The notes under the pieces: generated by a model
Told to the model about the DNA's origin: nothing
Seen by the model: the letters and a program-made list of their open reading frames with translations, nothing else
The model's database searches: none
Position numbers and translations under genes: made by a program
Assembly: GCA_934778205.1 (NCBI GenBank)
Contig: CAKVOD010000013.1
Span: forward strand, 1-19,181
Direction of reading: 5' to 3'
DNA from: an uncultured Clostridia bacterium
Lineage (GTDB): Bacteria > Bacillota > Clostridia > Christensenellales > UBA1242
DNA length: 19,181 nt
Part shown: piece after piece, positions 1 to 6,434 of the stretch
Numbering within the stretch: position 1 is the first letter of the stretch
Layout of the letters: every line of letters begins with the position of its first letter

Positions 1-156
1 TGGCTCGTCAAGCACTACGCCGACATAATCGCTGGCAAATACCGCAACGCTGGCGAAATCAAAAAGCAAACAAACTCTGCCACGCTCCACCACCGCCAAT
101 ACACCAAAGAAGAACTAGACGGAGTATTCGGCAATCTAGATGACTTTATACAGTAA
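1..156 (+). CDS. C-terminal fragment of a phage-type protein, possibly a replication/DnaD-like protein
   Basis: The frame is open from base 1 and ends at a TAA at 154-156, so only the last 51 residues of a gene starting left of the window are visible. The visible part is hydrophilic and ends YTKEELDGVFGNLDDFIQ. A terminal block of the type 'YT-E-EL-..-F-NLDD' is familiar from the C-termini of phage DnaD-like or replisome-organiser proteins, but this rests on a short tail. The segment is clearly richer in G+C than the next gene, a mosaic pattern common in prophages. The following gene starts 11 bases downstream with its SD inside the junction, so they are very likely co-transcribed. The reading frame is secure; the function is a weak guess. 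Confidence 0.6.
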   Translation, partial: WLVKHYADIIAGKYRNAGEIKKQTNSATLHHRQYTKEELDGVFGNLDDFIQ

Positions 157-167
157 AGGAGAAAATT

Positions 168-545
168 ATGGGAATTACAGGAAATGAAAGATATTACAGT
201 GTGATTGACAACTCGAACGGAAATATTGAAGTAAGAGATTACGAAAGTAATAGAATTTTTAACTCTTTATTCGAATTAGATGAATTACTTAACGAACAAG
301 ACTTCCAAATAAAAAAATTACAAGAAATCCAAGATAATGAGAATCAAAAATTATTAGATATGTATAATGAAAAAGTTAATGAACTTGATAAACAATACAA
401 TGAACATTTTGAAGAAATAATTAAACAATATGACGAATTAAATAAAAGATATTGTATAGAAATGGATAGAAATATCGAACTTGCTGAGCAATTAAACAAA
501 ACACAACAAACTGTTATTGATTTATTAAATAGGAGGAGAAAATGA
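168..545 (+). CDS. Hypothetical coiled-coil protein of the phage-like module
   Basis: A 125-residue protein. The first 45 residues look like a small mixed domain (ERYYSVIDNSNGNIEVRDYE). From about residue 43 onward the sequence is one long charged helix rich in E, K, Q and N with coiled-coil spacing, ending in RRRK. No signal peptide or membrane segment is seen. The start is supported by AAAGGAG at 155-161, six bases before the ATG. The stop overlaps the next start as ATGA (542-545), so translation is probably coupled. The gene is very AT-rich, unlike the segment just upstream. I do not recognise a family; small coiled-coil proteins of this type are common in the early regions of phages and integrative elements. 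Confidence 0.75.
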   Translation: MGITGNERYYSVIDNSNGNIEVRDYESNRIFNSLFELDELLNEQDFQIKKLQEIQDNENQKLLDMYNEKVNELDKQYNEHFEEIIKQYDELNKRYCIEMDRNIELAEQLNKTQQTVIDLLNRRRK

Positions 546-721
546 AACAAGTAACATTAGAGGAATTTATATCACATCACGGCTACACAAAAAAGGAATG
601 GGACGACACCGTCGAAGAATTATGTAAAAACGGAGTTGGGAAAGGCACGTACCAAGATTATAACTTGTTATATCTAGTAATCGGCTGGCTATGTAACTAC
701 AAAAGCGAATGCGAAGAATGA
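542..721 (+). CDS. Small hypothetical protein of the phage-like module (59 aa)
   Basis: A 59-residue reading frame starting MKQVTLEEFISHHGYTKK and ending NYKSECEE. The ATG sits five bases after a perfect AGGAGG (531-536) and overlaps the stop of the preceding gene by four bases. Its own stop overlaps the next ATG in the same way. The N-terminal half (EEFISHHGYTKKEWDDTVEEL) resembles a small helical fold. The C-terminal half has a hydrophobic patch (YNLLYLVIGWLCNY) that is too short and broken to call a membrane anchor with confidence. The start site and two ATGA couplings are good evidence that it is real. Function unknown. Confidence 0.7.
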   Translation: MKQVTLEEFISHHGYTKKEWDDTVEELCKNGVGKGTYQDYNLLYLVIGWLCNYKSECEE

Positions 722-876
722 CAACCGCGGAAATAGCAAACTATCTGAAATCGGTCAAGCAATACTTTTACGATTGCCCCAACGCCGAACTCTCGCTCGA
801 GATAGTCAAAGACTTAATCACAATAATATTGCAACTACTACAAGAAAAAGAGGGTTCTTCCCTCTCAAAAAAATAA
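718..876 (+). CDS. Small hypothetical protein, last gene of the phage-like module (52 aa)
   Basis: A 52-residue frame starting MTTAEIANYLKSVKQYF, with its ATG overlapping the previous stop (ATGA, 718-721). The middle is a predicted amphipathic to hydrophobic helix (SLEIVKDLITIILQLLQ), followed by a short charged tail. There is no independent Shine-Dalgarno sequence, so it would depend on translational coupling. Near its 3' end the sequence GAGGG-TTCTT-CCCTC (850-864) forms a short hairpin. This is the last gene before the tRNA-like sequence at 959. Function unknown; reality supported mainly by the coupling and the sensible helix-forming composition. Confidence 0.55.
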   Translation: MTTAEIANYLKSVKQYFYDCPNAELSLEIVKDLITIILQLLQEKEGSSLSKK

Positions 877-958
877 GCAAAGTAATGACATTAATAAAAA
901 AAGTTGTAAAATACGATGTAATAATTAAAAATGTAGTAAAAATGCGGGCTAGACCAGC

Positions 959-1003
959 TTCGTAATCAATAGATCGCGGGTTCGAGTCCCGCCACTAGCC
1001 CCA
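959..1003 (+). other. tRNA-Thr(CGT)-like 3' half; probable attachment-site remnant at the end of an integrated element
   Basis: From base 959 the sequence reads as the 3' half of a tRNA: anticodon loop TTCGTAA (anticodon CGT, 961-963), 3' anticodon strand TCAAT, a 5-base variable region, a perfect T-arm (GCGGG/TTCGAGT/CCCGC, 976-992), acceptor strand CACTAGC (993-999) and an encoded CCA (1001-1003). The 5' half is missing: the bases before 959 cannot pair with TCAAT and there is no D-arm. Sequence matching a tRNA only from the anticodon loop to the 3' end, next to phage-like genes, is the classic product of integrase recombination at a tRNA gene. One complication is that GCTAG at 948-952 could still pair with CTAGC at 995-999, so an internally deleted tRNA is an alternative. 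Confidence 0.65.
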
Positions 1004-1052
1004 TTATACCAAATATTGTACTTTGTAGGTAATTGTAACACCAAATATGGTG

Positions 1053-1089
1053 TAGGTAGACGATTAAAATGTCGTCTACCTATTTTTTT
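1053..1089 (+). terminator. Rho-independent terminator downstream of the tRNA-like sequence
   Basis: An 11 bp perfect stem (TAGGTAGACGA, 1053-1063, with its complement at 1072-1082), an 8-base loop and seven T residues (1083-1089). Its position 50 bases after the CCA suggests it is the original terminator of the tRNA gene. A smaller hairpin (ACACCA-aata-TGGTGT, 1038-1053) precedes it. Confidence 0.85.
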
Positions 1090-1160
1090 GTAAAATTAGG
1101 TGTCAAAATCGTTGTCAAACATTGTTTTGTTTTTCCATTTAATTTCGTCTTTAAGATTAC

Positions 1161-1187
1161 AAAAAAAACGGCTTAAATGCCGTTTTT
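1161..1187 (-). terminator. Terminator of the lipoprotein/membrane protein operon (bidirectional shape)
   Basis: A perfect stem AAAAACGGC/GCCGTTTTT (1164-1172 and 1179-1187) with a 6-base loop. On the minus strand it is followed by eight U residues, and it lies 19 bases after the stop of the gene ending at 1207. The stem's own A/T arms mean it can also stop plus-strand read-through. The rest of the gene-free stretch 877-1206 holds only the tRNA-like sequence, its terminator and AT-rich DNA. Confidence 0.85.
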
Positions 1188-1206
1188 CATTTATAATCAT
1201 TTTAAA

Positions 1207-2250
1207 TTAGAATGAAACAAATACTTTTGAATAGTCCGCAACTACTTGCGGAATATAATCATATGCAATGCGGAAAATATCTTGATAGTATTTTCGTTGT
1301 GCTGGTGTGGTCTTTTCAATATATGTTTCTTCCGTTTCGTCGCTATTGTTCATCTTTGTAAAATCAAAACTTTTAAGCGCAATATCAAATATGTTGACTT
1401 GTGCTTCAAAAAATGTTTGCTTGTCAGTTAGCGTTTTGTAACTTGCAAGTTTGGTTGCGTCAGACAATTTTGCATTTGCTTTTGTCAACTGTGCATTTAC
1501 TTTGTTCATTTCGACACAAAGTTTGGTTGTACTGCCTGCAAAAACTTTTGCGTCAAACTTACCTGTTTCTAAATCGAAGTATTTGCCGTATTCAAAGGCT
1601 ATCGACGCTTTTGCAATTTCAAATGCTTTGTGTTTGAGCAAAATCTGCAAATCATAACTTTCACGCGCTTCTTTGCCATCGTAAGCATAAAAATCAGTGT
1701 AGAAATCATTAAAGAATGCTTTAATAGTAACATCACTAAAATTGACAACTATGTTTATAAAATCAGTATATGCTTTTACAAAACTGGCATAGTCGACAAG
1801 TTCAATCGTGTTCATTTGCTGACCGCTTGGATGTCCCGCAAGTGCGCTTTGAAAACGTTGCTTTGCATTGTCAAAATCTTGCAATGCCTTACGCGTTTTG
1901 TTAAGGTTGTTATAGATGGTGGTACGCGATTTTGCGGACCAGTTTTTGTCCCCAATTGTTCCGTTCGTTTGTACAAAAAAGGAAAAAGCGGTTTTTGTAA
2001 TGGGTCCAAAATATGACGTCAAGAGGTTTGCTCTTGAATCGTCAGCAATCAACCTTGTAACTTCATCTGAATATACTACTTTGAATTCCTTTGTGCCCTT
2101 GTCAAAATATGTGGCATAATCAGTCAATAATTTTGCATATTCAGCGTTGATATCCGCGGTTTTCCTTTCTTTTTCACTACAACCAGCAAATGCGAGTACA
2201 ACACATAAGCATAGCGTTATGCTGAGCGCAATTTGTAAAATTTTGTTCAT
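1207..2250 (-). CDS. Predicted lipoprotein of unknown function
   Basis: About 347 residues. The N-terminus is a lipoprotein signal: a short basic start, a hydrophobic stretch (ILQIALSITLCLCVVLA) and a lipobox-like FAGC at about residue 24, followed by a charged SEKERK. The mature part is mostly helical and rich in K, D, F, Y and T, with no membrane segment, so it should be anchored to the outer face of the membrane. The ATG at 2250 sits eight bases after GGAGG, which itself lies in the end of the upstream gene. A GTG one codon earlier (2253) directly abuts the upstream stop and is the alternative start. It is the second gene of a pair with the membrane protein at 2254-3144, ending at the terminator at 1161-1187. 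Family not recognised. Confidence 0.85.
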   Translation of the reverse strand: MNKILQIALSITLCLCVVLAFAGCSEKERKTADINAEYAKLLTDYATYFDKGTKEFKVVYSDEVTRLIADDSRANLLTSYFGPITKTAFSFFVQTNGTIGDKNWSAKSRTTIYNNLNKTRKALQDFDNAKQRFQSALAGHPSGQQMNTIELVDYASFVKAYTDFINIVVNFSDVTIKAFFNDFYTDFYAYDGKEARESYDLQILLKHKAFEIAKASIAFEYGKYFDLETGKFDAKVFAGSTTKLCVEMNKVNAQLTKANAKLSDATKLASYKTLTDKQTFFEAQVNIFDIALKSFDFTKMNNSDETEETYIEKTTPAQRKYYQDIFRIAYDYIPQVVADYSKVFVSF

Positions 2251-2253
2251 CAC

Positions 2254-3144
2254 TTACACCTCCATATACTGGCTGATGATTTTAAGATTTGCTTTAATTG
2301 TTTCATCTTTTTGTTCATCAAGATATTTTGTTGTATTTTCAGTCCTAAAAAGCCCAACAATATTCGCTCTGTCTAGCGCGTTATAAGCGTTCAAAACTTT
2401 GCGTAAATCGGAAGAATTAAGAGTATAAAACCCATCATTCTTGCCGTTTTCTATGAGTGACGTCAACTTTGTAATACATCTCGAGAATTTGCTTGTTTGA
2501 ACATTATTTTTATCCTTGATTGAATCGTATTGCGAAATTTGACCGCAAGCAACCATTGCTCTAAGGTCGTACAAAACAAACTCTACTTCGTCTATTTTTG
2601 CATTATTATAGACGCTCGTTTTGACAAATGGGACAAGTTTATCGAGCACTACACTACCATTGCGTTGCATTTTCCTAAACGCTTCAATGAGTTGGCTATT
2701 CAATCCGCCAATACTTGCGGGGTCATATGACTCGCTAGATTGATAGTTGTAGATGTACTTAGCAAGGTATGTGACGCCATCCTTGCCATAAGCTGAAGTA
2801 CTATAAGTATTTATGGCACTCAAAACTTCTTTTTGCGCGCTTGTGTCAACGTCTTTTGCATACGCACACAAAAATCCTAGCATCTCTATTTGCTCTTTAA
2901 TGGCTTGGGTGTATGTATACTCAATTTTAAGGTCGCCGTCTTTGACAATATAGATGCCTTCACGCCCCTTAATTTCCTGCGTCAAATATTGATAATCTTT
3001 ATATTCACTTTTTTGAAGTGTTGCAATTTGTTGGTCGTAAACTTTTTTTGTTTCATCGGGTTTATTTAGCACGAAATAGACGGCTGTTGTTACGCCTGCA
3101 ATCAAAATAATGACTACAATCAATCTCAATAAAACTTTTGACAT
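2254..3144 (-). CDS. Single-pass membrane-anchored protein of unknown function
   Basis: A 296-residue protein. Residues about 5-27 (LLRLIVVIILIAGVTTAVYF) form one hydrophobic anchor after a short basic start, with no cleavage-site signature, so the remaining ~265 residues are probably extracytoplasmic. That part is helical and charged (YDQQIATLQKSEYKDYQYL, later KLTSLIENGKN). The ATG has a good AGGAG (3150-3154) and a consensus promoter at 3167-3195. The stop codon abuts the next gene, whose SD lies inside this gene, so the pair is translationally linked and likely works as a membrane complex. I see no clear similarity between the two proteins and no known family. Confidence 0.85.
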   Translation of the reverse strand: MSKVLLRLIVVIILIAGVTTAVYFVLNKPDETKKVYDQQIATLQKSEYKDYQYLTQEIKGREGIYIVKDGDLKIEYTYTQAIKEQIEMLGFLCAYAKDVDTSAQKEVLSAINTYSTSAYGKDGVTYLAKYIYNYQSSESYDPASIGGLNSQLIEAFRKMQRNGSVVLDKLVPFVKTSVYNNAKIDEVEFVLYDLRAMVACGQISQYDSIKDKNNVQTSKFSRCITKLTSLIENGKNDGFYTLNSSDLRKVLNAYNALDRANIVGLFRTENTTKYLDEQKDETIKANLKIISQYMEV

Positions 3145-3166
3145 TTCTTCTCCTTTTCTTGACTAA

Positions 3167-3195
3167 ATTATATCACAACTTCAATGCAAAGTCAA
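3167..3195 (-). promoter_or_regulatory. Sigma-A type promoter of the membrane protein/lipoprotein pair
   Basis: On the minus strand TTGACT (3190-3195), a 17-base spacer and TATAAT (3167-3172). The first gene starts at 3144. The promoter lies in the 67-base gap after nth, so the pair is transcribed separately from degV-nth, apart from possible read-through. Confidence 0.8.
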
Positions 3196-3211
3196 TGCAA
3201 TTATAATATCA

Positions 3212-3847
3212 TCATTGCTTGTCAAATTTTTCAGTATAATACTTACAACAATTTCTCAGTTTGCATTCATCGCATTGTGGTTTGACCGCCTTGCAGTAAT
3301 AACGTCCAAACAAAACGAGCAAGAAGTGGTCACTTGCCAAATCGCGTCCAGCAAGAGCGGTGCGCAAATCCATTTCGACCTTTTCAGGGGTATTGCCTTG
3401 ACTCAATCCGAGCCTATGCGCAACTCTAAAAACGTGAGTATCAACGCCGATATTATTTGCGCGGAATGCTTCGGCAGTCACAACATTTGCAGTTTTTCTG
3501 CCAACTCCTTGCAATTTTTGTAGTTTTTCTAAATCATTTGGCACTTGCCCGCCAAACTCCACATCCAACTGCTTTGCACAAGCAATTATTGCTTTTGCTT
3601 TATTGTGGAAAAAGCCGAGAGGTCTAATAATCTCCTCGACATCTTCTTGTTTTGCATTTCCAAGCGCGTAGGGCGTTGGATATTTTGCAAATAAAATCGG
3701 TGTCACTGTATTGACACGCTTATCCGTGCATTGAGCGGACAAAATGACTGCAATCAAAAGCTCAAATGGCGAATTGTAGTTCAGTTCACATTTAGGATTC
3801 GGGAAAAGGACGCTTAGATATTCAAATATTTCATTAACATCATTCAT
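3212..3847 (-). CDS. nth: Endonuclease III (DNA glycosylase/AP lyase)
   Basis: A 211-residue protein of the expected length for endonuclease III, which removes oxidised pyrimidines and cleaves the abasic site in base-excision repair. Visible features in order: the N-terminal helical region with ILSAQCTDKRVN (35-46); the helix-hairpin-helix LQGVGRKTANVV with the catalytic lysine at about 118; VDTHVFRVAHRLGL with the catalytic aspartate at about 136; and the C-terminal iron-sulfur cluster ligands C185-x6-C192-x2-C195-x5-C201. All key residues are present. The ATG lies three bases after the degV stop, so it is the second gene of a degV-nth pair. An SD-like GGGGAAG lies in the end of degV. Confidence 0.97.
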   Translation of the reverse strand: MNDVNEIFEYLSVLFPNPKCELNYNSPFELLIAVILSAQCTDKRVNTVTPILFAKYPTPYALGNAKQEDVEEIIRPLGFFHNKAKAIIACAKQLDVEFGGQVPNDLEKLQKLQGVGRKTANVVTAEAFRANNIGVDTHVFRVAHRLGLSQGNTPEKVEMDLRTALAGRDLASDHFLLVLFGRYYCKAVKPQCDECKLRNCCKYYTEKFDKQ

Positions 3848-3850
3848 TTG

Positions 3851-4723
3851 TTAAAACTTCCCCGCCTTTTTATGAAACGTAATGCCGATTGTCCCAGCGC
3901 CACAATGCGTGCCGATTGTTGGACCTACGTATTGGACGCGTATGTCAGCATCGACGCCCAAATACTCCGTGAGTAAGTCTTTCAATTCGTTTGCATATTT
4001 TTCTTGCATAGCGTGCGTGATGATTACTGGATAATCAGCAACATTTTCACCGCACCTTTTCACGCAGTCAAAAAGCGCTTTGACGACCCCGCTCATCCTT
4101 CTTGCAGTTGCGCACTTGACAATGCTACCAGTAGAATCAAGAACAAGAATCGGTTTGACGCCAAGCAGTGTACCTATAACTGCTGTTGTGGGATTGACGC
4201 GCCCACCACGTTTTAAATGCATCAAATCGTCGACACCAAAGTATGTACCAACTTCATCACGGAATTTTTCAACAAACTCGACTATTTCTTCAGCAGTTGC
4301 GCCCACTTTGTATTGTTCATATGCTTTCAAAACAATTAGACTTTCGCCAACTGAAATTTGTTTTGTATCAACAAACAAAATAGTACGCTCAGGGTATTTT
4401 TCTTTCAATTCTGCAATCGCCTTATTCATATATTCAAAGGTATTGCTCAATTTTTGCGAAAATGTTAGATATACAATATCGTCGCCATTTTGAAGATGTT
4501 GTTCAAAGTAATTTATATAATCTTGCTCATTCAGTCCGCAAGTGGTCGGCACTGCACCATTTTTGACGCGTTCAAAAAACTTTATATAATCTTTGTTTCG
4601 CCCCAAATCTGCTTGCAAAAGCTCGCCATCAAGACAATAAGGCATATTTATTATTTCACAATCCATTTTATCGGCAATTTCATACCAAAGTTCGGAATTT
4701 GTATCCAAAAAGAATTTCAACAT
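3851..4723 (-). CDS. DegV family protein (fatty-acid binding, FakB-like)
   Basis: A 290-residue protein of typical DegV length. DegV/FakB proteins bind a fatty acid and present it to the kinase FakA for phosphorylation. Visible family features: the N-terminal strand FFLDTNSEL, the VPTTCGLN motif (58-65), the ligand-loop segment LTFSQKLSNTF (86-96), LMHLKRGGRVNPTTA in the second domain, and a C-terminal GPTIGTHCGAGTIGI that contributes to head-group binding in the family. The start has a GGGAG Shine-Dalgarno. It is first in a degV-nth pair, with a promoter at 4767-4796 and a small palindrome in the leader. No fakA-like gene lies in the window, so the partner must be elsewhere. A multicopy family, so the exact paralog is not assigned. 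Confidence 0.95.
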   Translation of the reverse strand: MLKFFLDTNSELWYEIADKMDCEIINMPYCLDGELLQADLGRNKDYIKFFERVKNGAVPTTCGLNEQDYINYFEQHLQNGDDIVYLTFSQKLSNTFEYMNKAIAELKEKYPERTILFVDTKQISVGESLIVLKAYEQYKVGATAEEIVEFVEKFRDEVGTYFGVDDLMHLKRGGRVNPTTAVIGTLLGVKPILVLDSTGSIVKCATARRMSGVVKALFDCVKRCGENVADYPVIITHAMQEKYANELKDLLTEYLGVDADIRVQYVGPTIGTHCGAGTIGITFHKKAGKF

Positions 4724-4742
4724 AACAATTTCTCCCTTTCTT

Positions 4743-4757
4743 GTGCAAAGGTTGCAC
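4743..4757. promoter_or_regulatory. Operator-like palindrome in the degV leader
   Basis: GTGCAA-AGG-TTGCAC is a perfect dyad with 6 bp arms. It lies just after the expected transcription start of degV and before its Shine-Dalgarno, a position suited to a repressor site. No cognate regulator is visible. Confidence 0.4.
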
Positions 4758-4766
4758 TTAATTGTG

Positions 4767-4796
4767 ATTTTACCATATTTTCGGCTACATAGTCAA
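4767..4796 (-). promoter_or_regulatory. Probable promoter of degV-nth
   Basis: On the minus strand TTGACT (4791-4796), an 18-base spacer ending TGG, and TAAAAT (4767-4772). The TG one base before the -10 box makes an extended -10. It points into degV (start 4723) and is divergent from the plus-strand promoter at 4834-4862. Confidence 0.6.
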
Positions 4797-4833
4797 GCAA
4801 TGTGTAGATTATAAGTTAATTTTCAATTTAATA

Positions 4834-4862
4834 TTGACAAAAATCGACATTCGTGTTACAAT
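4834..4862 (+). promoter_or_regulatory. Consensus sigma-A promoter of the small charged gene
   Basis: TTGACA (4834-4839), a 17-base spacer and TACAAT (4857-4862). The expected start near 4869 would give a leader of under 20 bases that begins with the Shine-Dalgarno region. Confidence 0.85.
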
Positions 4863-4886
4863 ATTCTCGAGGAGAAAAGGATATTT

Positions 4887-5138
4887 ATGAATTATGTAAA
4901 TGTTGAAAAAGATGAAAAAAAGATTGAAAAAATTGAAAAATTTTTCACTGACCAAGTCTACTATAACAATTGCTATAGAAAACGCCGTCATAAGCAAATA
5001 GAGGAAGCAAAGGCTGAAGCACGCAAAGAAAAACGCCGTGAACAACGCATAGAAAAGCGCAACCAACTTGCAAAAGACAAAGTTTCAATATCCCTTTTGA
5101 AAGAACTTGTCAAAGATGACTACGAAATGATGCAATAA
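4887..5138 (+). CDS. Small, highly charged helical protein of unknown function
   Basis: An 83-residue protein, nearly half of it Lys, Arg, Glu or Asp, with blocks such as EKDEKKIEKIEKF, RKRRHKQIEEAKAEARK and KEKRREQRIEKRNQ, then LLKELVKDDYEMMQ. It should be one or two long helices, cytoplasmic, possibly nucleic-acid or ribosome associated given its net basic middle. It has no signal peptide. Purine-rich GGAGAAAAGG (4871-4880) precedes the ATG by six bases and the promoter is near consensus, so the gene should be well expressed. It is monocistronic, divergent from degV, and closed by the palindrome at 5173-5208. It opposes all neighbouring minus-strand genes. Family not recognised; the minus-strand frame over the same bases lacks comparable signals and is rejected. 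Confidence 0.8.
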   Translation: MNYVNVEKDEKKIEKIEKFFTDQVYYNNCYRKRRHKQIEEAKAEARKEKRREQRIEKRNQLAKDKVSISLLKELVKDDYEMMQ

Positions 5139-5172
5139 TCACCATTTACTAGATTTACTAAATTTCGCATAC

Positions 5173-5208
5173 ACAAAGAACAGATTTAAATTTAAATCTG
5201 TTCTTTGT
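5173..5208. terminator. 36 bp perfect palindrome, probable bidirectional terminator
   Basis: Bases 5173-5190 are exactly repeated in reverse complement at 5191-5208, with TTTAAATTTAAA at the centre. It lies between convergent genes: 35 bases after the plus-strand gene and 78 bases after the minus-strand operon end (5286). There is no long uninterrupted T run; TTGTTGTTACTATTTG follows on the plus side. It could terminate both ways, but a perfect dyad this long could also be a protein site. Confidence 0.6.
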
Positions 5209-5285
5209 TGTTACTATTTGTTGTATATGTTTATTTGCCCGTATTAGTCTATCTATATTTGTTATATTTGCGAAAATTTACCCTA

Positions 5286-6404
5286 TCAAAGTTCAATTCC
5301 AAGTTCTTTGGCTTTTTTCTTTAATTCTTCAAAGCGCTTGTTGCGTTCGATTTCAGCATCGGTCGCTTGCGCAACTGCAGACTCTTTATCTTTCTGCTGA
5401 GTGGCATCATCACCTACTTGCAAAATATCATCCCCTACATTTTCATCCGCGAGAATATTTATTCCGTCACTTTCGCTTTTTCGTGCTTGACGCTTTCTAT
5501 CTTCTTTCACTTTAAAAAAATTGTATGATTCTAAAATCTCAGGTTCTATCTTTCCAAACTTCATACAAATTCCTTTTTCATTTTCATCATATGTTTCAAC
5601 ATATGAATACCCCGATGCTTTAGTACTCCAAAATTTTGTATATTTCTTTGCGGTTAAATTCTTTTTCAAATATCCAGCACTATAGTATGGTATGTGAGGA
5701 AATTCTATGCACGCTTTTTCTGTTGTGAACCTTACTTCACTGTCTTTGACAAAAAACTCACCCTCAACATACACTTTTTCAGCATAGCCGTCTTCATTAA
5801 TTTTAGAGTTGATAACTGAAACATCCTTTAAGCTTGTTGTATTGATTAGCACTGAATTTTTTATTTCAAATTGCGCAATGCTATCAAGATAGTCAACATT
5901 AAATAACGGCTCGGGCGGTATAACTGCAGTATAAAAATTGCAGTTTTTTAGGTTGCTAGAAGATACCAATATATTTCGTAAAGAACCACTCAATGTTGTT
6001 ATTATTATAAATTTAGAATCTTCAATTTTACTATTTACAACATCAATTTTAGGGCTAACAAACTTACCATCTTGCACATAAATGTATGAATTTGTTATGC
6101 TAGAATTCTTTATAAAAATTTCCCAGTTTTTTGCATAAAAAAATGAATTTTCTAAGGCACATTTACCACTAATCATAAGGGTTGCACTTTCTTGAAGCCA
6201 GTTTTTACCTTTTAGAGTAAAGGAGTCACCAGTACTCTTTAGTACTATCCTACCACTAATATCGCCTTTTATAATATGTTTTCCGCAAATCTCAAAATCA
6301 CATAGCGCCTCAAGGACGTATATTCGATGCGCTTTATCAACACACTTTAATTTTACAAACTTTTCATTTGTATTATTCTTTCTAAACATATCCTTTAATT
6401 TCAT
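5286..6404 (-). CDS. Putative beta-solenoid protein A of the AAA+/VWA operon
   Basis: A 372-residue cytoplasmic-type protein with no signal peptide. Residues about 22-250 consist of short strand-forming repeats with regular hydrophobic, N/S and K positions (KNSSITNSYIYVQ, VNSKIEDSKFIII, VSSSNLKNCNFY, SVINSKINEDG), which suggests a parallel beta-solenoid. The start of this domain (HRIYVLEALCDF, KGDISGRI, then NWLQESATLMISGKCALENSF) resembles, in degenerate form, the 'RI.AL.DF - GDLGG.IE - W...A.V.GNA' pattern of a solenoid family common in phages and gut bacteria. A disordered charged linker (about 300-355) leads to the terminal ELKKKAKELGIEL, nearly identical to the end of its neighbour. It is the last gene of a five-gene operon and is read after an AGGTAG SD. 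Function unknown; inferred partner or client of the AAA+/VWA pair. Confidence 0.8.
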   Translation of the reverse strand: MKLKDMFRKNNTNEKFVKLKCVDKAHRIYVLEALCDFEICGKHIIKGDISGRIVLKSTGDSFTLKGKNWLQESATLMISGKCALENSFFYAKNWEIFIKNSSITNSYIYVQDGKFVSPKIDVVNSKIEDSKFIIITTLSGSLRNILVSSSNLKNCNFYTAVIPPEPLFNVDYLDSIAQFEIKNSVLINTTSLKDVSVINSKINEDGYAEKVYVEGEFFVKDSEVRFTTEKACIEFPHIPYYSAGYLKKNLTAKKYTKFWSTKASGYSYVETYDENEKGICMKFGKIEPEILESYNFFKVKEDRKRQARKSESDGINILADENVGDDILQVGDDATQQKDKESAVAQATDAEIERNKRFEELKKKAKELGIEL

Positions 6405-6434
6405 AAATACTACCTATTTTATAAACAATTCATT

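Noticed and set aside
774..965. Plus-strand 63-codon frame in the phage-like region.
   Set aside because: It overlaps the coupled 52-residue gene in another frame, has no SD, and runs into the tRNA-like sequence.
4809..5066. Minus-strand 85-codon frame rich in Phe, Leu and Ile that looks like a membrane protein.
   Set aside because: It is the antisense of the charged 83-residue gene, whose Lys/Glu codons read as Phe/Leu on the other strand. It has no SD and would overlap a consensus promoter pointing the other way.
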